Source: GCA-003244245 sp052390495 | GTDB taxonomy: Bacteria > Actinomycetota > Actinomycetes > Mycobacteriales > Pseudonocardiaceae | Direction: 5' to 3' | DNA: 63,111 nucleotides | Assembly (NCBI GenBank): GCA_052390495.1 | Contig: JBQTGW010000115.1 | Coordinates: forward strand, 1-63,111 | In this document: in pieces, positions 17,017 through 25,594 of the stretch | Numbering within the stretch: position 1 is the first letter of the stretch | How the letters are laid out: each line of letters opens with the position of its first letter | Made by a program: the position numbers and the translations under genes | Notes under the pieces: generated by a model | What the model was told of the DNA's origin: nothing | Database searches by the model: none | Seen by the model: only the letters and a program-made list of their open reading frames with translations

Positions 17017-18141
17017 TCAGCCGGGGACGCGCAGCAGGTAGTCGCCGACGTCCTCATCCCACTCCATAGCGATCAGGTCGCGCGCGCGAGCCGCCTTGGC
17101 GAAGGACAGGAAACTGTTGAAGCCGTAGCGCTTCTCGCTGAAGTCGGGTATGCGCTTGCGAAGGTGGTTCTTGAGCCCGCTCAGCTGGGGCGGCGCGCCC
17201 GATGCCTGTAGCTCACGGACGACATCGACGAACAGCCGGAAGGCGTGGTCGTCGGCCGAGTCGTCCTCGGGGAACCGCACCTCGGGATCGCCCTGCGCCG
17301 ATCCCGGGCGCAGCTCCACCACACGCTGGCTCTCAAGATGGCGGAGCAGCTCGCCGAACCCCCGAAACCCCTGGTCGGCCTCGTCGAATGTGGGGTCCTT
17401 GCGCAGGATCGCCCGCTTGAGCGCCGACGCGCGCACGGGCCCGTCGGCGTGGCGCTGCAGGCCGGCGAGGGTGCGCGCGACAAGCAGGCCGACGTCGTGC
17501 TCCTCATCCGCCGCGACCGCCTCATCGACCGGGAGCGGGGGGACATCGACCGGGAGCGGCGGGACATCCACCGAGCTCGACGGCGTCGACACCACCGCCA
17601 CAGATGGCGTGGGGCCGGACTGACGGCCGCGCCCTCTCCCCCGCCGCGACCCGAGCGACACCTCGACGCCGGGCAGGCGATCGTAGAACAGGAACTCATC
17701 ACAGGCGGGTGGCAACAGGGCCGACGTCGACGACTGTACGCCGATGCCGATGACCCGCTTGTCGAGCTCACGCAGCTTGTGTACGAGGGGGGTGAAGTCG
17801 GAATCTCCCGTACCGATGGCAAACGTCGTGACGAACCCGCGCTCATACGCGAGCACGATCGCATCAACAGCCATCCTGATGTCCGCAGCATTCTTCCGCG
17901 ACCCGCCGATGCGCTGGGGAATCTCGATGAGCTCGACGTGCGCCCGAGCGAGCAGCCGACGGTCGGCGTCGAAATACGACCAGTCGGCGTACGCCCGGCG
18001 CACCACCACTCGCCCCCGCTCGGCTAGCGCGTCGGCCACCGGGCCGAAGTCGAAGGGCGAGACCCCCAACCCGTCGCGCGCTCCGATCGCGAGGTTCTCG
18101 TAGTCGAGGAACAAGGCGATACGTTCATCGTCGTTGGCCAC
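17017..18141 (-). CDS. NYN-domain RNase with C-terminal OST-HTH/LOTUS domains
   Basis: About 374 residues. GTG 18141 (VANDDERIALFLDYENLAI) is chosen because it places the first NYN strand near the N-terminus and follows a GGGAG site; upstream GTG codons would add 3-18 residues. The PIN-like NYN core (residues about 5-160) has FLDYEN, RKNAADIRMAVDAI and AIGTGDSDFTPLV, supplying the conserved Asp residues for metal-dependent RNA cleavage. A Pro/Val linker containing a 21-base tandem duplication (VDVPPLPVDVPPLPVD) joins it to two roughly 70-residue winged-helix segments of the OST-HTH/LOTUS type, which bind RNA. It is encoded on the same strand 100 bases after the GmrSD-like gene, and both lie between the two vapBC repeats. 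Confidence 0.85.
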   Translation of the reverse strand: MANDDERIALFLDYENLAIGARDGLGVSPFDFGPVADALAERGRVVVRRAYADWSYFDADRRLLARAHVELIEIPQRIGGSRKNAADIRMAVDAIVLAYERGFVTTFAIGTGDSDFTPLVHKLRELDKRVIGIGVQSSTSALLPPACDEFLFYDRLPGVEVSLGSRRGRGRGRQSGPTPSVAVVSTPSSSVDVPPLPVDVPPLPVDEAVAADEEHDVGLLVARTLAGLQRHADGPVRASALKRAILRKDPTFDEADQGFRGFGELLRHLESQRVVELRPGSAQGDPEVRFPEDDSADDHAFRLFVDVVRELQASGAPPQLSGLKNHLRKRIPDFSEKRYGFNSFLSFAKAARARDLIAMEWDEDVGDYLLRVPG

Positions 18142-18241
18142 TGCATGCACTCCCAGTACTGGTCCGGCCCCGCAGGCGACGGAGTGTCCCTGCACTGTGC
18201 TTGTTGCGCATTCATGAGCTCAGTCAGCTTCACCAGCTCAG

Positions 18242-20761
18242 TCATGCGTCGGCCGTGGCCCGGAACCACGAAAGCTGCTCGATGAGCGCGTCCTGTTCGG
18301 CTGCCCCGCCCAACAGGGTGAGCGGAAAACCGGGCCTCAGTTCGATCTTGGAGGCGGGTAGGTCCACACCGGGGATCCTGTTCAACCGCTGCCGCAGTTC
18401 CTCGCGTAACTCGGAGTCGTCGAACGGTGGGCGGACGGCGAGATGTTGGAAGACAACTTCGCACTTGCCACTCGGGTAGATGGTCATCGGCCAGATCCCC
18501 CCGCGCGAATCAGCCCTGTTGCGGGACATGAGGAAGCAGGACGTCTCCCCAGCGGCGCCGAACGCCAGGTGTCCACCAAGATCCAGCCAGGCGCCGAGCA
18601 CGCGACGCACGCCGTTCACAACAGCGGGCGACTGTTGCTCCACGAGTTGCGCCAGGAACCTCTCCCCCGGTTCCGAAGAGTCAGTCCCCACGTCGGTGAG
18701 GCGCGGCATCGAGTCGTCGTGGCCGTGGACGCCGATCAGCTGAGCCAGCTCCGCGAACGTGATCCGCTGATTCGGGTTCGCCCGGCCCTGCGCATCGAAG
18801 GTCACGCCCTCCTCGCGCAGCAGATCCGATGGCTCGTCCGCGCGTCCTGCATCGAGCCAGCGGAACCCGTCCGAGACCGTGCCGTCAGCCTGGAGGACCC
18901 GATGGGCGTTAGGTGCGGGATGGCTCGACAGGCGCGCCCCGACCGGGACCGGGTGGGTTCCGATGAGAGCGGCCAGGTCGCCGTAGGTTGTCCAGGCGCC
19001 AGCAGGCAGCTCGGCGAGCGCCGCATTAATGACGTCCCAGCGGACACCGGGCCCGCCGGAGGTGCCGCCCCGCACGGGCTCCGGCCAGAGCGAGACAGCG
19101 CGTTCCGCGAGTTGCGAGGCCCGAGCGAGAATCTGGGGGCGCCCCCATCTGTCGAGCTTCGCGATCTCTTGGTTCATCGCGACGCCACTCGTCGCCAACT
19201 TCTCACGCTTTGCGGCGAAGTCGCTGTTGCTCAGCGAAGGGTTGTAACCGGTCAGCGTCAGGTTGCCCAATGTGTGGACCAGCACATCGTGCACTTGGTC
19301 GAGGTCTTCCCCCAGCTCGAGATCCTCGCCGAGAACGGCCTTCCAGGCAGGCGTCGGTGTCTGCGGCAGTACGTGCTCGATCGTCAGGCCGTGCAGGTCG
19401 ACGGGCTCCTTACTCTCGTAAGACTCCTCCAGCCACTGAAGCACCAGGGCGCGCTGTCGGGGACGCCCGTTGAGGTAATACGGCACCGCACCGACCGCCG
19501 CTCGGACCTCGTCGTCGGACGCGTAGTATTTTCGCCCCGTCGAGAGGTAAGCGCGTACGGCTTCATCAACCGGACCGTCCGTGCTCATCTCAGTCACCAC
19601 GGAGAGCAGGATTCGGTTGATGTTGGCCGTCGCCCGGCCGATCAGCAGCCTGCGAACGAAGAAGCTCTCGACGTAGAGCATGGCCGATCCGATCTGCTTC
19701 GAGGTCGCGCGCTGCTGCGCACGCCGCTCGAACAGATGCAGCAGGAGCGGATAGACAGTCGTCGTGCCCCAGGCGTTGAGGCGGTTCAGGCGTCGGCGGA
19801 CCTCCGGGTCCGTCTCCAGTGAGGGATCGAGGATCGTGACGAGGAGCTTGCCCAAGTGAGCGAAACGGGCGACCTCGTTCTCGATCTCCTGCTCGGTTTG
19901 CAACCGATCGAGGCGGGCCTGCTGGCCTGCGTAGACATCGGACTGCTTGACCCGGGCGTCCCGCTGCACCAGATCCAGCCAGAACAGCAGCTCAAGGTCG
20001 GCAGTGCTCAACGTCTCCTGCAGCGGAAGCCACAGCGAGTGGTAGACGGTGTCACCGCGGGTTGGGAGACGCATGAAGAGGTAATTCCGGAGCAGGTCCC
20101 CCTGGGTCAGACGCAGTCCCGTGTTGTTCAGCGACTCGAAGATCCGGTGCGCGTTGTCGCCCTGCTGTGCCGTGACTGACACCAGCGCCAAGCCGGAGAT
20201 CACCGCGTCCTCGATACGCTCGATGTCGGCCGGGTCGTCAGGATCATCGACCCCGAGAAGCTGCGCCGAGAAGTACCGGTATGCCGCTCCAACGGGGTCG
20301 CTGCCTCCGGCGTGCGCCGTGGAGTCCAGGCAGGCGCGGTACGAGTCACGATCGGCTTGGGTGGGGAGGAGCTTGAGCCGGTGTCGCTCCGGCTTCCATC
20401 GATTGATCAGGTACTGCTGGTCGATACGTTCGCGGTGCTCCTCGGTCTCGGTTCGTGCGCGGTGATCGCGGATGGCGCACAGCAGGATCGACAGCGTGGT
20501 GAGGCGCTGTTGCCCATCCACCACCAGGTACTCGAGTACACCCGCCGGTCCGTTCGACGGGCTCGGGGCGAGCACGAGGGACCCGACGAAGTGGGTCAGC
20601 TTTGGATGATCGATCCGATCGCCCGCGAGCTTCACGATGTCTTCCCACAAGCGCTCGAGCTGCGCCCTCGTCCACGAGTAGGTGCGCTGGTAGAGGGGCA
20701 CCTGGTACTGCTTGGAGCCTTCGAGTAACTCCTGCAACGTCGTCTCACGCGCGGCTACCAC
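18242..20761 (-). CDS. GmrSD-type DUF262/DUF1524 protein with an inserted alkyltransferase-like domain
   Basis: An 839-residue protein. Residues 1-about 250 form a DUF262 (ParB-like NTPase) domain with VPLYQRTYSWTRAQLERLWE and the nucleotide motif VVDGQQRLTTLSIL (80-93). The DUF1524 nuclease part has the HNH-like TIEHVLPQTP near 462 and LGNLTLTGYNPSLSN near 502. DUF262-DUF1524 proteins include GmrSD, which cuts glucosylated hydroxymethylcytosine phage DNA, and SspE. Residues about 570-680 then resemble an O6-alkylguanine transferase-like winged helix (GAWTTYGDLAALIG, NAHRVLQADGTVS) in which the reactive Cys of PCHR is Ala, as in non-catalytic ATL proteins that read modified bases. The final 150 residues resemble no domain I know. 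The architecture suggests a modification-sensing nuclease. Confidence 0.85.
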   Translation of the reverse strand: MVAARETTLQELLEGSKQYQVPLYQRTYSWTRAQLERLWEDIVKLAGDRIDHPKLTHFVGSLVLAPSPSNGPAGVLEYLVVDGQQRLTTLSILLCAIRDHRARTETEEHRERIDQQYLINRWKPERHRLKLLPTQADRDSYRACLDSTAHAGGSDPVGAAYRYFSAQLLGVDDPDDPADIERIEDAVISGLALVSVTAQQGDNAHRIFESLNNTGLRLTQGDLLRNYLFMRLPTRGDTVYHSLWLPLQETLSTADLELLFWLDLVQRDARVKQSDVYAGQQARLDRLQTEQEIENEVARFAHLGKLLVTILDPSLETDPEVRRRLNRLNAWGTTTVYPLLLHLFERRAQQRATSKQIGSAMLYVESFFVRRLLIGRATANINRILLSVVTEMSTDGPVDEAVRAYLSTGRKYYASDDEVRAAVGAVPYYLNGRPRQRALVLQWLEESYESKEPVDLHGLTIEHVLPQTPTPAWKAVLGEDLELGEDLDQVHDVLVHTLGNLTLTGYNPSLSNSDFAAKREKLATSGVAMNQEIAKLDRWGRPQILARASQLAERAVSLWPEPVRGGTSGGPGVRWDVINAALAELPAGAWTTYGDLAALIGTHPVPVGARLSSHPAPNAHRVLQADGTVSDGFRWLDAGRADEPSDLLREEGVTFDAQGRANPNQRITFAELAQLIGVHGHDDSMPRLTDVGTDSSEPGERFLAQLVEQQSPAVVNGVRRVLGAWLDLGGHLAFGAAGETSCFLMSRNRADSRGGIWPMTIYPSGKCEVVFQHLAVRPPFDDSELREELRQRLNRIPGVDLPASKIELRPGFPLTLLGGAAEQDALIEQLSWFRATADA

Positions 20762-20886
20762 GGTGTCACCCTAAACTCCGCCGGACGAACCTGTTCACCG
20801 AGTGCTTGCCGGGGCGCACGCTCCTCCTGGATGAGCAGGTTCGGCAGCAGGGCACGGGCTTTCACCTCGGGGCCCCGCGATCACCG

Positions 20887-20909
20887 CTAGATATCAGCTG
20901 CTATCATCG
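20887..20909 (+). promoter_or_regulatory. Probable VapB operator, copy 2
   Basis: GATATCAGCTGCTATC is a palindrome with a CAGCTG centre, better than in copy 1, lying 22-37 bases before the vapB start and followed by GAGGAGG. It is expected to bind the VapB ribbon-helix-helix dimer. Confidence 0.55.
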
Positions 20910-20927
20910 ACGTCGAGGAGGTGCTTC

Positions 20928-21149
20928 ATGACTGACATCCTGATCCGCGACGTGCCCGCCGAGGCCATCGCCGCCGTCGAGGCCAACGCAAAGCGCATGG
21001 GACTCTCACGCAACGAGTACCTGCGTCGGCAGCTGATTCGCGAAGCGGCCCGCACGACCGAGAAACTCACCATGCAGGAACTGAGGCGATTCGCGGAGAC
21101 CGTCGCCGACCTGGACGACCCTGAGGTCATGGCCAAGGCCTGGCAATGA
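20928..21149 (+). CDS. vapB: VapB-type ribbon-helix-helix antitoxin, copy 2
   Basis: A 73-residue antitoxin nearly identical to copy 1: Met replaces Val in AKRMGLSRN, and Ala-Arg replaces Thr-His in REAARTTEK. The ribbon-helix-helix and toxin-binding tail are complete. It overlaps vapC by 4 bases (ATGA). Because the toxin-facing C-terminus is unchanged, cross-neutralisation with the copy 1 toxin is likely, which matters for the stability of the segment between them. Confidence 0.9.
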   Translation: MTDILIRDVPAEAIAAVEANAKRMGLSRNEYLRRQLIREAARTTEKLTMQELRRFAETVADLDDPEVMAKAWQ

Positions 21150-21562
21150 CGTACTGGCTCGCCGACAAGTCAGCTTTGACCCGGATCCCGCAGAGCCCGG
21201 ACGGGGCACAGTGGCAGGAGCGGATCGAGCGCGGTCTGGTGCGAGTTACGACCGCGACCCGGCTCGAGATCGGTTTCTCGGTGCGTTCCGGCGCTGAGGT
21301 GCGCCGCGTGCAGCGGGGAAGACCGCTGTCCATGATGCCGGTCGAATACCTCACGCCTGCCGTCGAGGACCGGGCAGTCGAGGTGCAGGGGTTGCTCGCC
21401 GAACGCGGGCAACACCGAGCGCCATCCGTGCCTGACCTGCTCATCGCCGCGGCAGCGGAGCTTGGCGCGCTGACCGTGCTGGACGTGGACAAGGACTTCG
21501 AGATCATTGCCGACGTCACGGGACAGCCGGTCGAACGGCTCAGGTTGCCTGCGGATCAGTGA
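21146..21562 (+). CDS. vapC: VapC-type PIN-domain RNase toxin, copy 2
   Basis: A 138-residue PIN toxin with all acidic residues (Asp7, Glu41, Asp97, Asp115, Asp117) intact. Differences from copy 1 are few and conservative or surface-type, for example RRVQRG for RLVQRG, and LDVDKDF for LHVDKDF next to the active-site Asp. Both copies therefore look functional. Confidence 0.92.
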   Translation: MTYWLADKSALTRIPQSPDGAQWQERIERGLVRVTTATRLEIGFSVRSGAEVRRVQRGRPLSMMPVEYLTPAVEDRAVEVQGLLAERGQHRAPSVPDLLIAAAAELGALTVLDVDKDFEIIADVTGQPVERLRLPADQ

Positions 21563-21627
21563 GCACTCAGTTGTCATGCTGAGCGGTGGTGGCCGGGTGA
21601 AACGCCGAGTGTTCATCTCCCTAACCG

Positions 21628-22000
21628 GGCTACTACGTCGCAGGCCTGCGTGCTGCCCATACCGCTGATGACCGGCCACTGGGCGCCCACCTCCTGGCGA
21701 CTATGACCCTCCAAGCCGCCCGGCAAGGACAGCCCGCCGAGGGTGTGACGCTCATCGAGACTGCGCTGGCCGGGACACGGGGGCGAGCATCCCCAGCCCT
21801 GCTCGCCGAGCTGCACATCCGGCGTGCCCTAGCCTGCGCCACCCTGCGTGACACCTCAGCCTGTACCGCCGCGATCTCCCAGGCACGCACCCATGTCGAA
21901 CAGCTCAAACCCGACGACGATCCATCCTGGCTGTACTGGCTAGACCCGGCAAGTATCGCAGTGAGCGCTGGTAATTGTCTCCTGCAACTGCCGCGAACCT
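21628..22000 (+). pseudogene. C-terminal TPR remnant of an XRE-type regulator
   Basis: The frame opens after a TAA at 21622 and reads GLRAAHTADDRPLGAHLLAT, then RQGQPAEGVTLIETALAGTR, AELHIRRALACATLRDTSA and SWLYWLDPASIAVSAGNCLL. This is the repeated TPR end of the XRE/TPR regulators common in actinomycetes. There is no HTH in front. After GNCLLQL the text changes to unrelated residues, so the true C-terminus is also gone. Confidence 0.7.
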
Positions 22001-22205
22001 TCAATGCCGTACGCAAGGCTGCACTTTGGGTGCACGGCAACGGGCGGTGGGCGGAGCGTGGCTGTGCCCGCCCGGACCCGCTGTTGCTGTTGTCCAGCAC
22101 GGTGCTCCGCATCCATGCGGTTCACCCCGCTCAGGTCCGCATCGCCCCAGCGGCACCAGCACCGAATGCCCGCTGTTCCTGGGACGCCGCGTGAAGGGAA
22201 CTCCT

Positions 22206-22680
22206 ATGCAGCAGACGCCGTCGGATACGACCTCTCTGGCCATCCCGTCGCTCGCCAGCGCCGGCCTTGGCCGCGGCATCTGGTTGGTCACACCTGGGGG
22301 GTGTCCCGGCCGGTTCGCGACGGCGGCCGACTCGGGTGCTGATGTCGCCCTGCTGGATCTGGAGGACTCCGTGCCCCAGCCGCGCAAGGACGAGGCCCCG
22401 CGGGCGATCCAGAACCTGACCGGCATCCTGCGTGCCCCAGGGCTCGCCGGGGTGGTGTTCGGGGCCGCCGACTACGCGGCCGAGGCCGGATGCAAGATCA
22501 CGAGCAGGGCCGTGTGGTACCCGCGGGTGATGCTCGCCGCCGCGGCAGCCACGGTCGGCCTGCCCGCAGTCGACTCCCCGTACTTCAGTCTGCACGACCC
22601 GGACGGGCTACGGCGGGAGGCTGAAGAGGCCGCGGAGCTCGGGTTCATCGGCAAGATCGCCATCCACCCCGTAGGGCACG
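22206..22680 (+). pseudogene. CitE-like HpcH/HpaI aldolase with its middle deleted
   Basis: ATG 22206 follows AAGGGAAC. The start reads FATAADSGADVALLDLEDSV and PRKDEAPRAI, the classic N-terminal strand of citrate-lyase beta-like enzymes. Directly after NLTGI it jumps to LAGVVFGAADYAAEAGC, which in intact proteins lies roughly 90-100 residues later; the segment with the Arg and Glu ligands is absent. It continues to GFIGKIAIHP and then loses similarity at about 22672, although the frame stays open to 23078. An in-frame internal deletion and a lost end make a working aldolase unlikely. Confidence 0.8.
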
Positions 22681-22766
22681 GTGTTGGTGTGGAGCTGGTC
22701 GATCGGGACCAGGCGATCCGGGCGCGGTCGTCCCTAGGTTGGTCGGCGGTCGGCCGGACCGACAGG

Positions 22767-23054
22767 TTATCGGGGGATGACCAACCCGCTGTCGTCGACC
22801 CGCCGGGCGATCCACTGGACTCGCTGATCGGTCTCCAGTCCCTTCGGGACGTCGACCAGGGCGACGCCGGTCCGCTGGTAGGCCTCGCGGAGCACGATCG
22901 CCTCTATGAACGGGCTGGAGCGGGCCGGTTCGCCCATCGCGGCGACGTTGACGCCCTGGCGGCGGTAGTGCGCGGTCAGGGCGTGGAGGAGGGTGGTCTT
23001 GCCGGAGGCGTGGGTGCCGTCGATGGCGAGGACTATGCAGTCGCGGATGGGCAA
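22767..23054 (-). pseudogene. P-loop nucleoside-kinase-like ATPase with its middle deleted
   Basis: TTG 23054 starts a 95-residue frame. It begins CIVLAIDGTHASGKTTLLHA, a Walker A of dTMP-kinase-like small ATPases, and continues to FIEAIVL. It then passes straight to REAYQRTGVALVDVPKGLET and ends VQWIARRVDDSGLVIP, which reads like a kinase C-terminus. Family members are about 180-200 residues, so about 100 residues with Walker B and lid are missing while the frame is kept. It is the last gene of the graspetide operon direction. Intact relatives often accompany such clusters (my recollection). Confidence 0.65.
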
Positions 23055-23064
23055 CGGGGTCCTT

Positions 23065-23431
23065 TCACAGCAGGTTGATGAACGTGGGGTGGTCGAGCCA
23101 GGTGAAGGCGTGATCGAGGCCGGGTGGCCAGCATCCGGTTGACGTTGAGCTGCCCGGTCCAGCTCGCGCGGTTGGTGGCCCGCAGCGCGACGAGCGCGGT
23201 GGACAGGCTGTGGCGGAGGTTGAGCACGCTGACGCGCTCGCGGGCCTTGTGGGACCTGTACCTGTCCGCCAGGAGTCTGGCCAGCGTCTCGCGGTCGGTT
23301 CCAGTGACCCGCTCGGGACGCGCTAGGGAGAACATCAAGCGTTCATCCGGGTCCGAGCTGTTCGTCAACAGAGGGTCGTGCGAACGTCCGACCTGGGCAG
23401 CGTCGCCCGTCTCTACAGCGGCAGTGACCAT
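23065..23431 (-). pseudogene. Hypothetical protein gene with a late frameshift
   Basis: ATG 23431 lies inside the end of the methyltransferase gene (19-base overlap). The frame reads DPDERLMFSLARPERV, KARERVSVLNLRHSLSTALV and SWTGQLNVNRMLATRP, then enters nonsense. A different phase gives a natural-looking end, GLDHAFTWLDHPTFINLL followed by TGA at 23065; one missing base near 23110 would join them. No family was recognised. It sits between the methyltransferase and the truncated P-loop gene in the same direction. Confidence 0.5.
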
Positions 23432-24591
23432 GCTCGATCCGCGTCCGGAAGGTTCACGATCTGGTCGCCATCTGGCGTGATCGTGATCGTGAAGTTGTCG
23501 GGGCGCGGCTGTCCCAGCGCCGTCCATAGGTCGTGCGCGGCTTCCAGCTCGTCCCACAGGCGCCGGTCGCCCCCCTGCGTGACCTGGCCCCGGTCAGCGG
23601 TCGTTTCTACGCGTGCCCATGCCTGGCTGCGGGGATCGGTGAGGCAGAAGTACGTCGGGCCGCGTGTCTGGCCATCCTTGACGATGACATGCCCTGCCTC
23701 CGTTCCCGGCAGGGCCAACTGCGCGAGGAAGGCGAACGGGCGCTTGCGGAGCGTGGCGGTGTCGAGGCTGGTCGTTTGGTGTTCGCCAGGCTCGCTGACC
23801 GCCCGTGCCGACAGCTCGGGCAGCTGCTGGAATGGTTGCTCCGTGCTGCGCAACGGCATGAAGCTCGCTGTTTCGGGGAGGAATCGGCCGTGCGCGGACT
23901 TGTCGGTGTTCACGGTGAACAGCGCTAGGTTGCCGGCGAAGTCGCCGCGCAGGTCGGTGAGGATGGTGCCGCCGGGCCGTGTTTGGTCGAGCCACGCGGG
24001 CGGCACTTTCCGTAGGGAGGCTGTGGCGATGATCCGGTCGTAGGGTGCTCGTGCCGGGTAGCCGAGGTATCCGTCCGTGACAGCGAGGGTCGGTGCCAAA
24101 CCGAGGTGGTTCAGTCGTTCCCGCGCCTCGGCGACACGTCGGGCGCTGATATCCACAGAGGTGACAGCGTCCGAGCCGAGGCGGTGGGCGAGCAGGCCAG
24201 CTGTCCATCCGGTTCCAGTGCCGATCTCCAGCACGGTGTCTCCTTCGGACACCTGGCTGGACTCAAGCATGATGGCCACGACTGACGGTGCCGAGCACGA
24301 GGTGGTGGCGATGTCGTGCTCGTCGAAGTCGGTCAGCAGGGCTTCGTTGTGGTAAACCGCGCGAAGCCAGTCCTCCCGCTGGGCGGTGTCGGTGCCGTCG
24401 AGGGCCTGGCCGCCCAGGTTCATCGGCAACCTGAACCGCGGCGCGAACAGGTGCCGGGCAACGGCATCGAAGGCAGCTCGCCATGCCGGCGTTGTCAGCT
24501 TCCCGACGGCCGCCACCTGCTCGATCAGGGCACGGTTCAGATCGTCGGCCAGTCGCCGCAGCCGGCCGTCAAGCTCGATCACGTCCGTCAC
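23413..24591 (-). CDS. tgmC: PCMT-like methyltransferase of the graspetide cluster
   Basis: A 392-residue methyltransferase. GTG 24591 overlaps the ATP-grasp stop by 4 bases (GTGA) and follows a strong GGAGGAGA site. Residues about 75-220 are a protein-L-isoaspartate O-methyltransferase-like Rossmann domain with the SAM loop VLEIGTGTGWTAGLL (120-134), preceded by CSAPSVVAIML; then comes a C-terminal extension of about 170 residues ending DGDQIVNLPDADRAW. In fuscimiditide and amycolimiditide clusters, homologous enzymes methylate an Asp of the ring-closed graspetide so that it collapses to an aspartimide. The same reaction on the product of the adjacent ligase is the likely role. The cysteine and extension follow the family, so it should be active. 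Confidence 0.85.
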   Translation of the reverse strand: MTDVIELDGRLRRLADDLNRALIEQVAAVGKLTTPAWRAAFDAVARHLFAPRFRLPMNLGGQALDGTDTAQREDWLRAVYHNEALLTDFDEHDIATTSCSAPSVVAIMLESSQVSEGDTVLEIGTGTGWTAGLLAHRLGSDAVTSVDISARRVAEARERLNHLGLAPTLAVTDGYLGYPARAPYDRIIATASLRKVPPAWLDQTRPGGTILTDLRGDFAGNLALFTVNTDKSAHGRFLPETASFMPLRSTEQPFQQLPELSARAVSEPGEHQTTSLDTATLRKRPFAFLAQLALPGTEAGHVIVKDGQTRGPTYFCLTDPRSQAWARVETTADRGQVTQGGDRRLWDELEAAHDLWTALGQPRPDNFTITITPDGDQIVNLPDADRAWSLPL

Positions 24592-25574
24592 AGATCTCCT
24601 CCCGCCAGCTCGGCAGCGATCGCGGCAGCGATAGGAAGCCCTGTCGCTTCCTGTATCCAGCCCCATTGCCCGCTGGGATTCAGGTCCACGAAGTGGTGCT
24701 GGTCGTCTGCTGTCACGACAAAATCGGCGGCAGCGAAGGACAGCCCGAGGCGTTCGGTCATCCGCAGCAGCGACGACTCGACGCCATCCGGGAGTTTCAC
24801 CGGCTCGTAGAGCAGCGCGTCGTAGTCCGCGCGCCAGTCGAGAAGCTCTCCCGCGGTCTGCCCGTCTACCAGGATGTTCGCCGCGAACACGTTCTTGCCC
24901 ACCACGGTCGCCCGCACGTCCCGAACCTTCGGCACTCGCTGCTGGAATTGGTGCGCGGTGAGCGCGACCCGACTGTCAGCCATGTCCGAGGCCGTGACCG
25001 GAGTGGTGAAGATGAGCGCCACCCGCTCCCCGTCGGTGACCGTGGCGGACGCGAGGGTCTTGTACACGACCGAGGAACCCAGGTGGGCGCTGTGTTCGTC
25101 GGCGTCGCCGGGGACGTTGGTGATCACGGTGCGCGGCACGTCCAGCCCGCACGCCGCTGCTGAGGCGAGCTGGAACGGCTTGTACTCCGCGTCCGCCGCC
25201 CTGGACGGATGGTTCACCCACGAGCACGGCAGGCTCATGAGAAGCCCGCCGATGCCTCGGCGGGCTTCTCGGGCGGCGAACCGTTGTTCGGCGTCGGTCA
25301 TCGACAACGGAAGGGTGAACGCGGTCGGCCTGCGGACATAGACGCTGCGGATATCGCGCAGGTCGACCGATCCGTCCGGGCCGCGGATCTCGCCGCGCCA
25401 CGAGCCGTCGAACCACGCGCTCACCTGCACGGAGAGCGGAAAGTCGCCGGTGTCCGCCCGGAACACCTGCACGCCCCGGCGGTCCAATTCCTCGACGACG
25501 AGGTCAGCCGTCGTGTCACCCGGCTCGGTCAAGACCAGCACGGTATTGGCGGTCGGATCTGGTTTGAAGTTCAT
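24588..25574 (-). CDS. tgmB: ATP-grasp RiPP ligase (graspetide maturase)
   Basis: A 328-residue MvdD/TgmB-like ATP-grasp enzyme that closes side-chain ester or amide rings between Thr/Ser/Lys and Asp/Glu of a precursor peptide, using ATP. Visible features are the N-terminal pre-ATP-grasp domain (residues about 10-100, ending IRSVYVRRPTAFTLP), the contact region SWVNHPSRAADAEYKPFQL, nucleotide-binding SSVVYKTLAS, and the metal-binding end FVDLNPSGQWGWIQEATGLP. It starts at ATG 25574, 20 bases after the precursor gene, and overlaps tgmC. Length and motifs match the family; I see no lesion. Confidence 0.92.
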   Translation of the reverse strand: MNFKPDPTANTVLVLTEPGDTTADLVVEELDRRGVQVFRADTGDFPLSVQVSAWFDGSWRGEIRGPDGSVDLRDIRSVYVRRPTAFTLPLSMTDAEQRFAAREARRGIGGLLMSLPCSWVNHPSRAADAEYKPFQLASAAACGLDVPRTVITNVPGDADEHSAHLGSSVVYKTLASATVTDGERVALIFTTPVTASDMADSRVALTAHQFQQRVPKVRDVRATVVGKNVFAANILVDGQTAGELLDWRADYDALLYEPVKLPDGVESSLLRMTERLGLSFAAADFVVTADDQHHFVDLNPSGQWGWIQEATGLPIAAAIAAELAGGDL

Positions 25575-25594
25575 GGCGTCAACCAGTCGCTCCC

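Larger units (their letters stand above)
20881..21565 (+). repeat. vapBC repeat, copy 2 (685 bp)
   Basis: Direct repeat of 15868-16552. Upstream of it the sequence is the leader of the GmrSD-like gene; downstream it is a regulator remnant, so flanks are unrelated to those of copy 1. The two copies bracket exactly the NYN and GmrSD-like genes. Confidence 0.95.
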
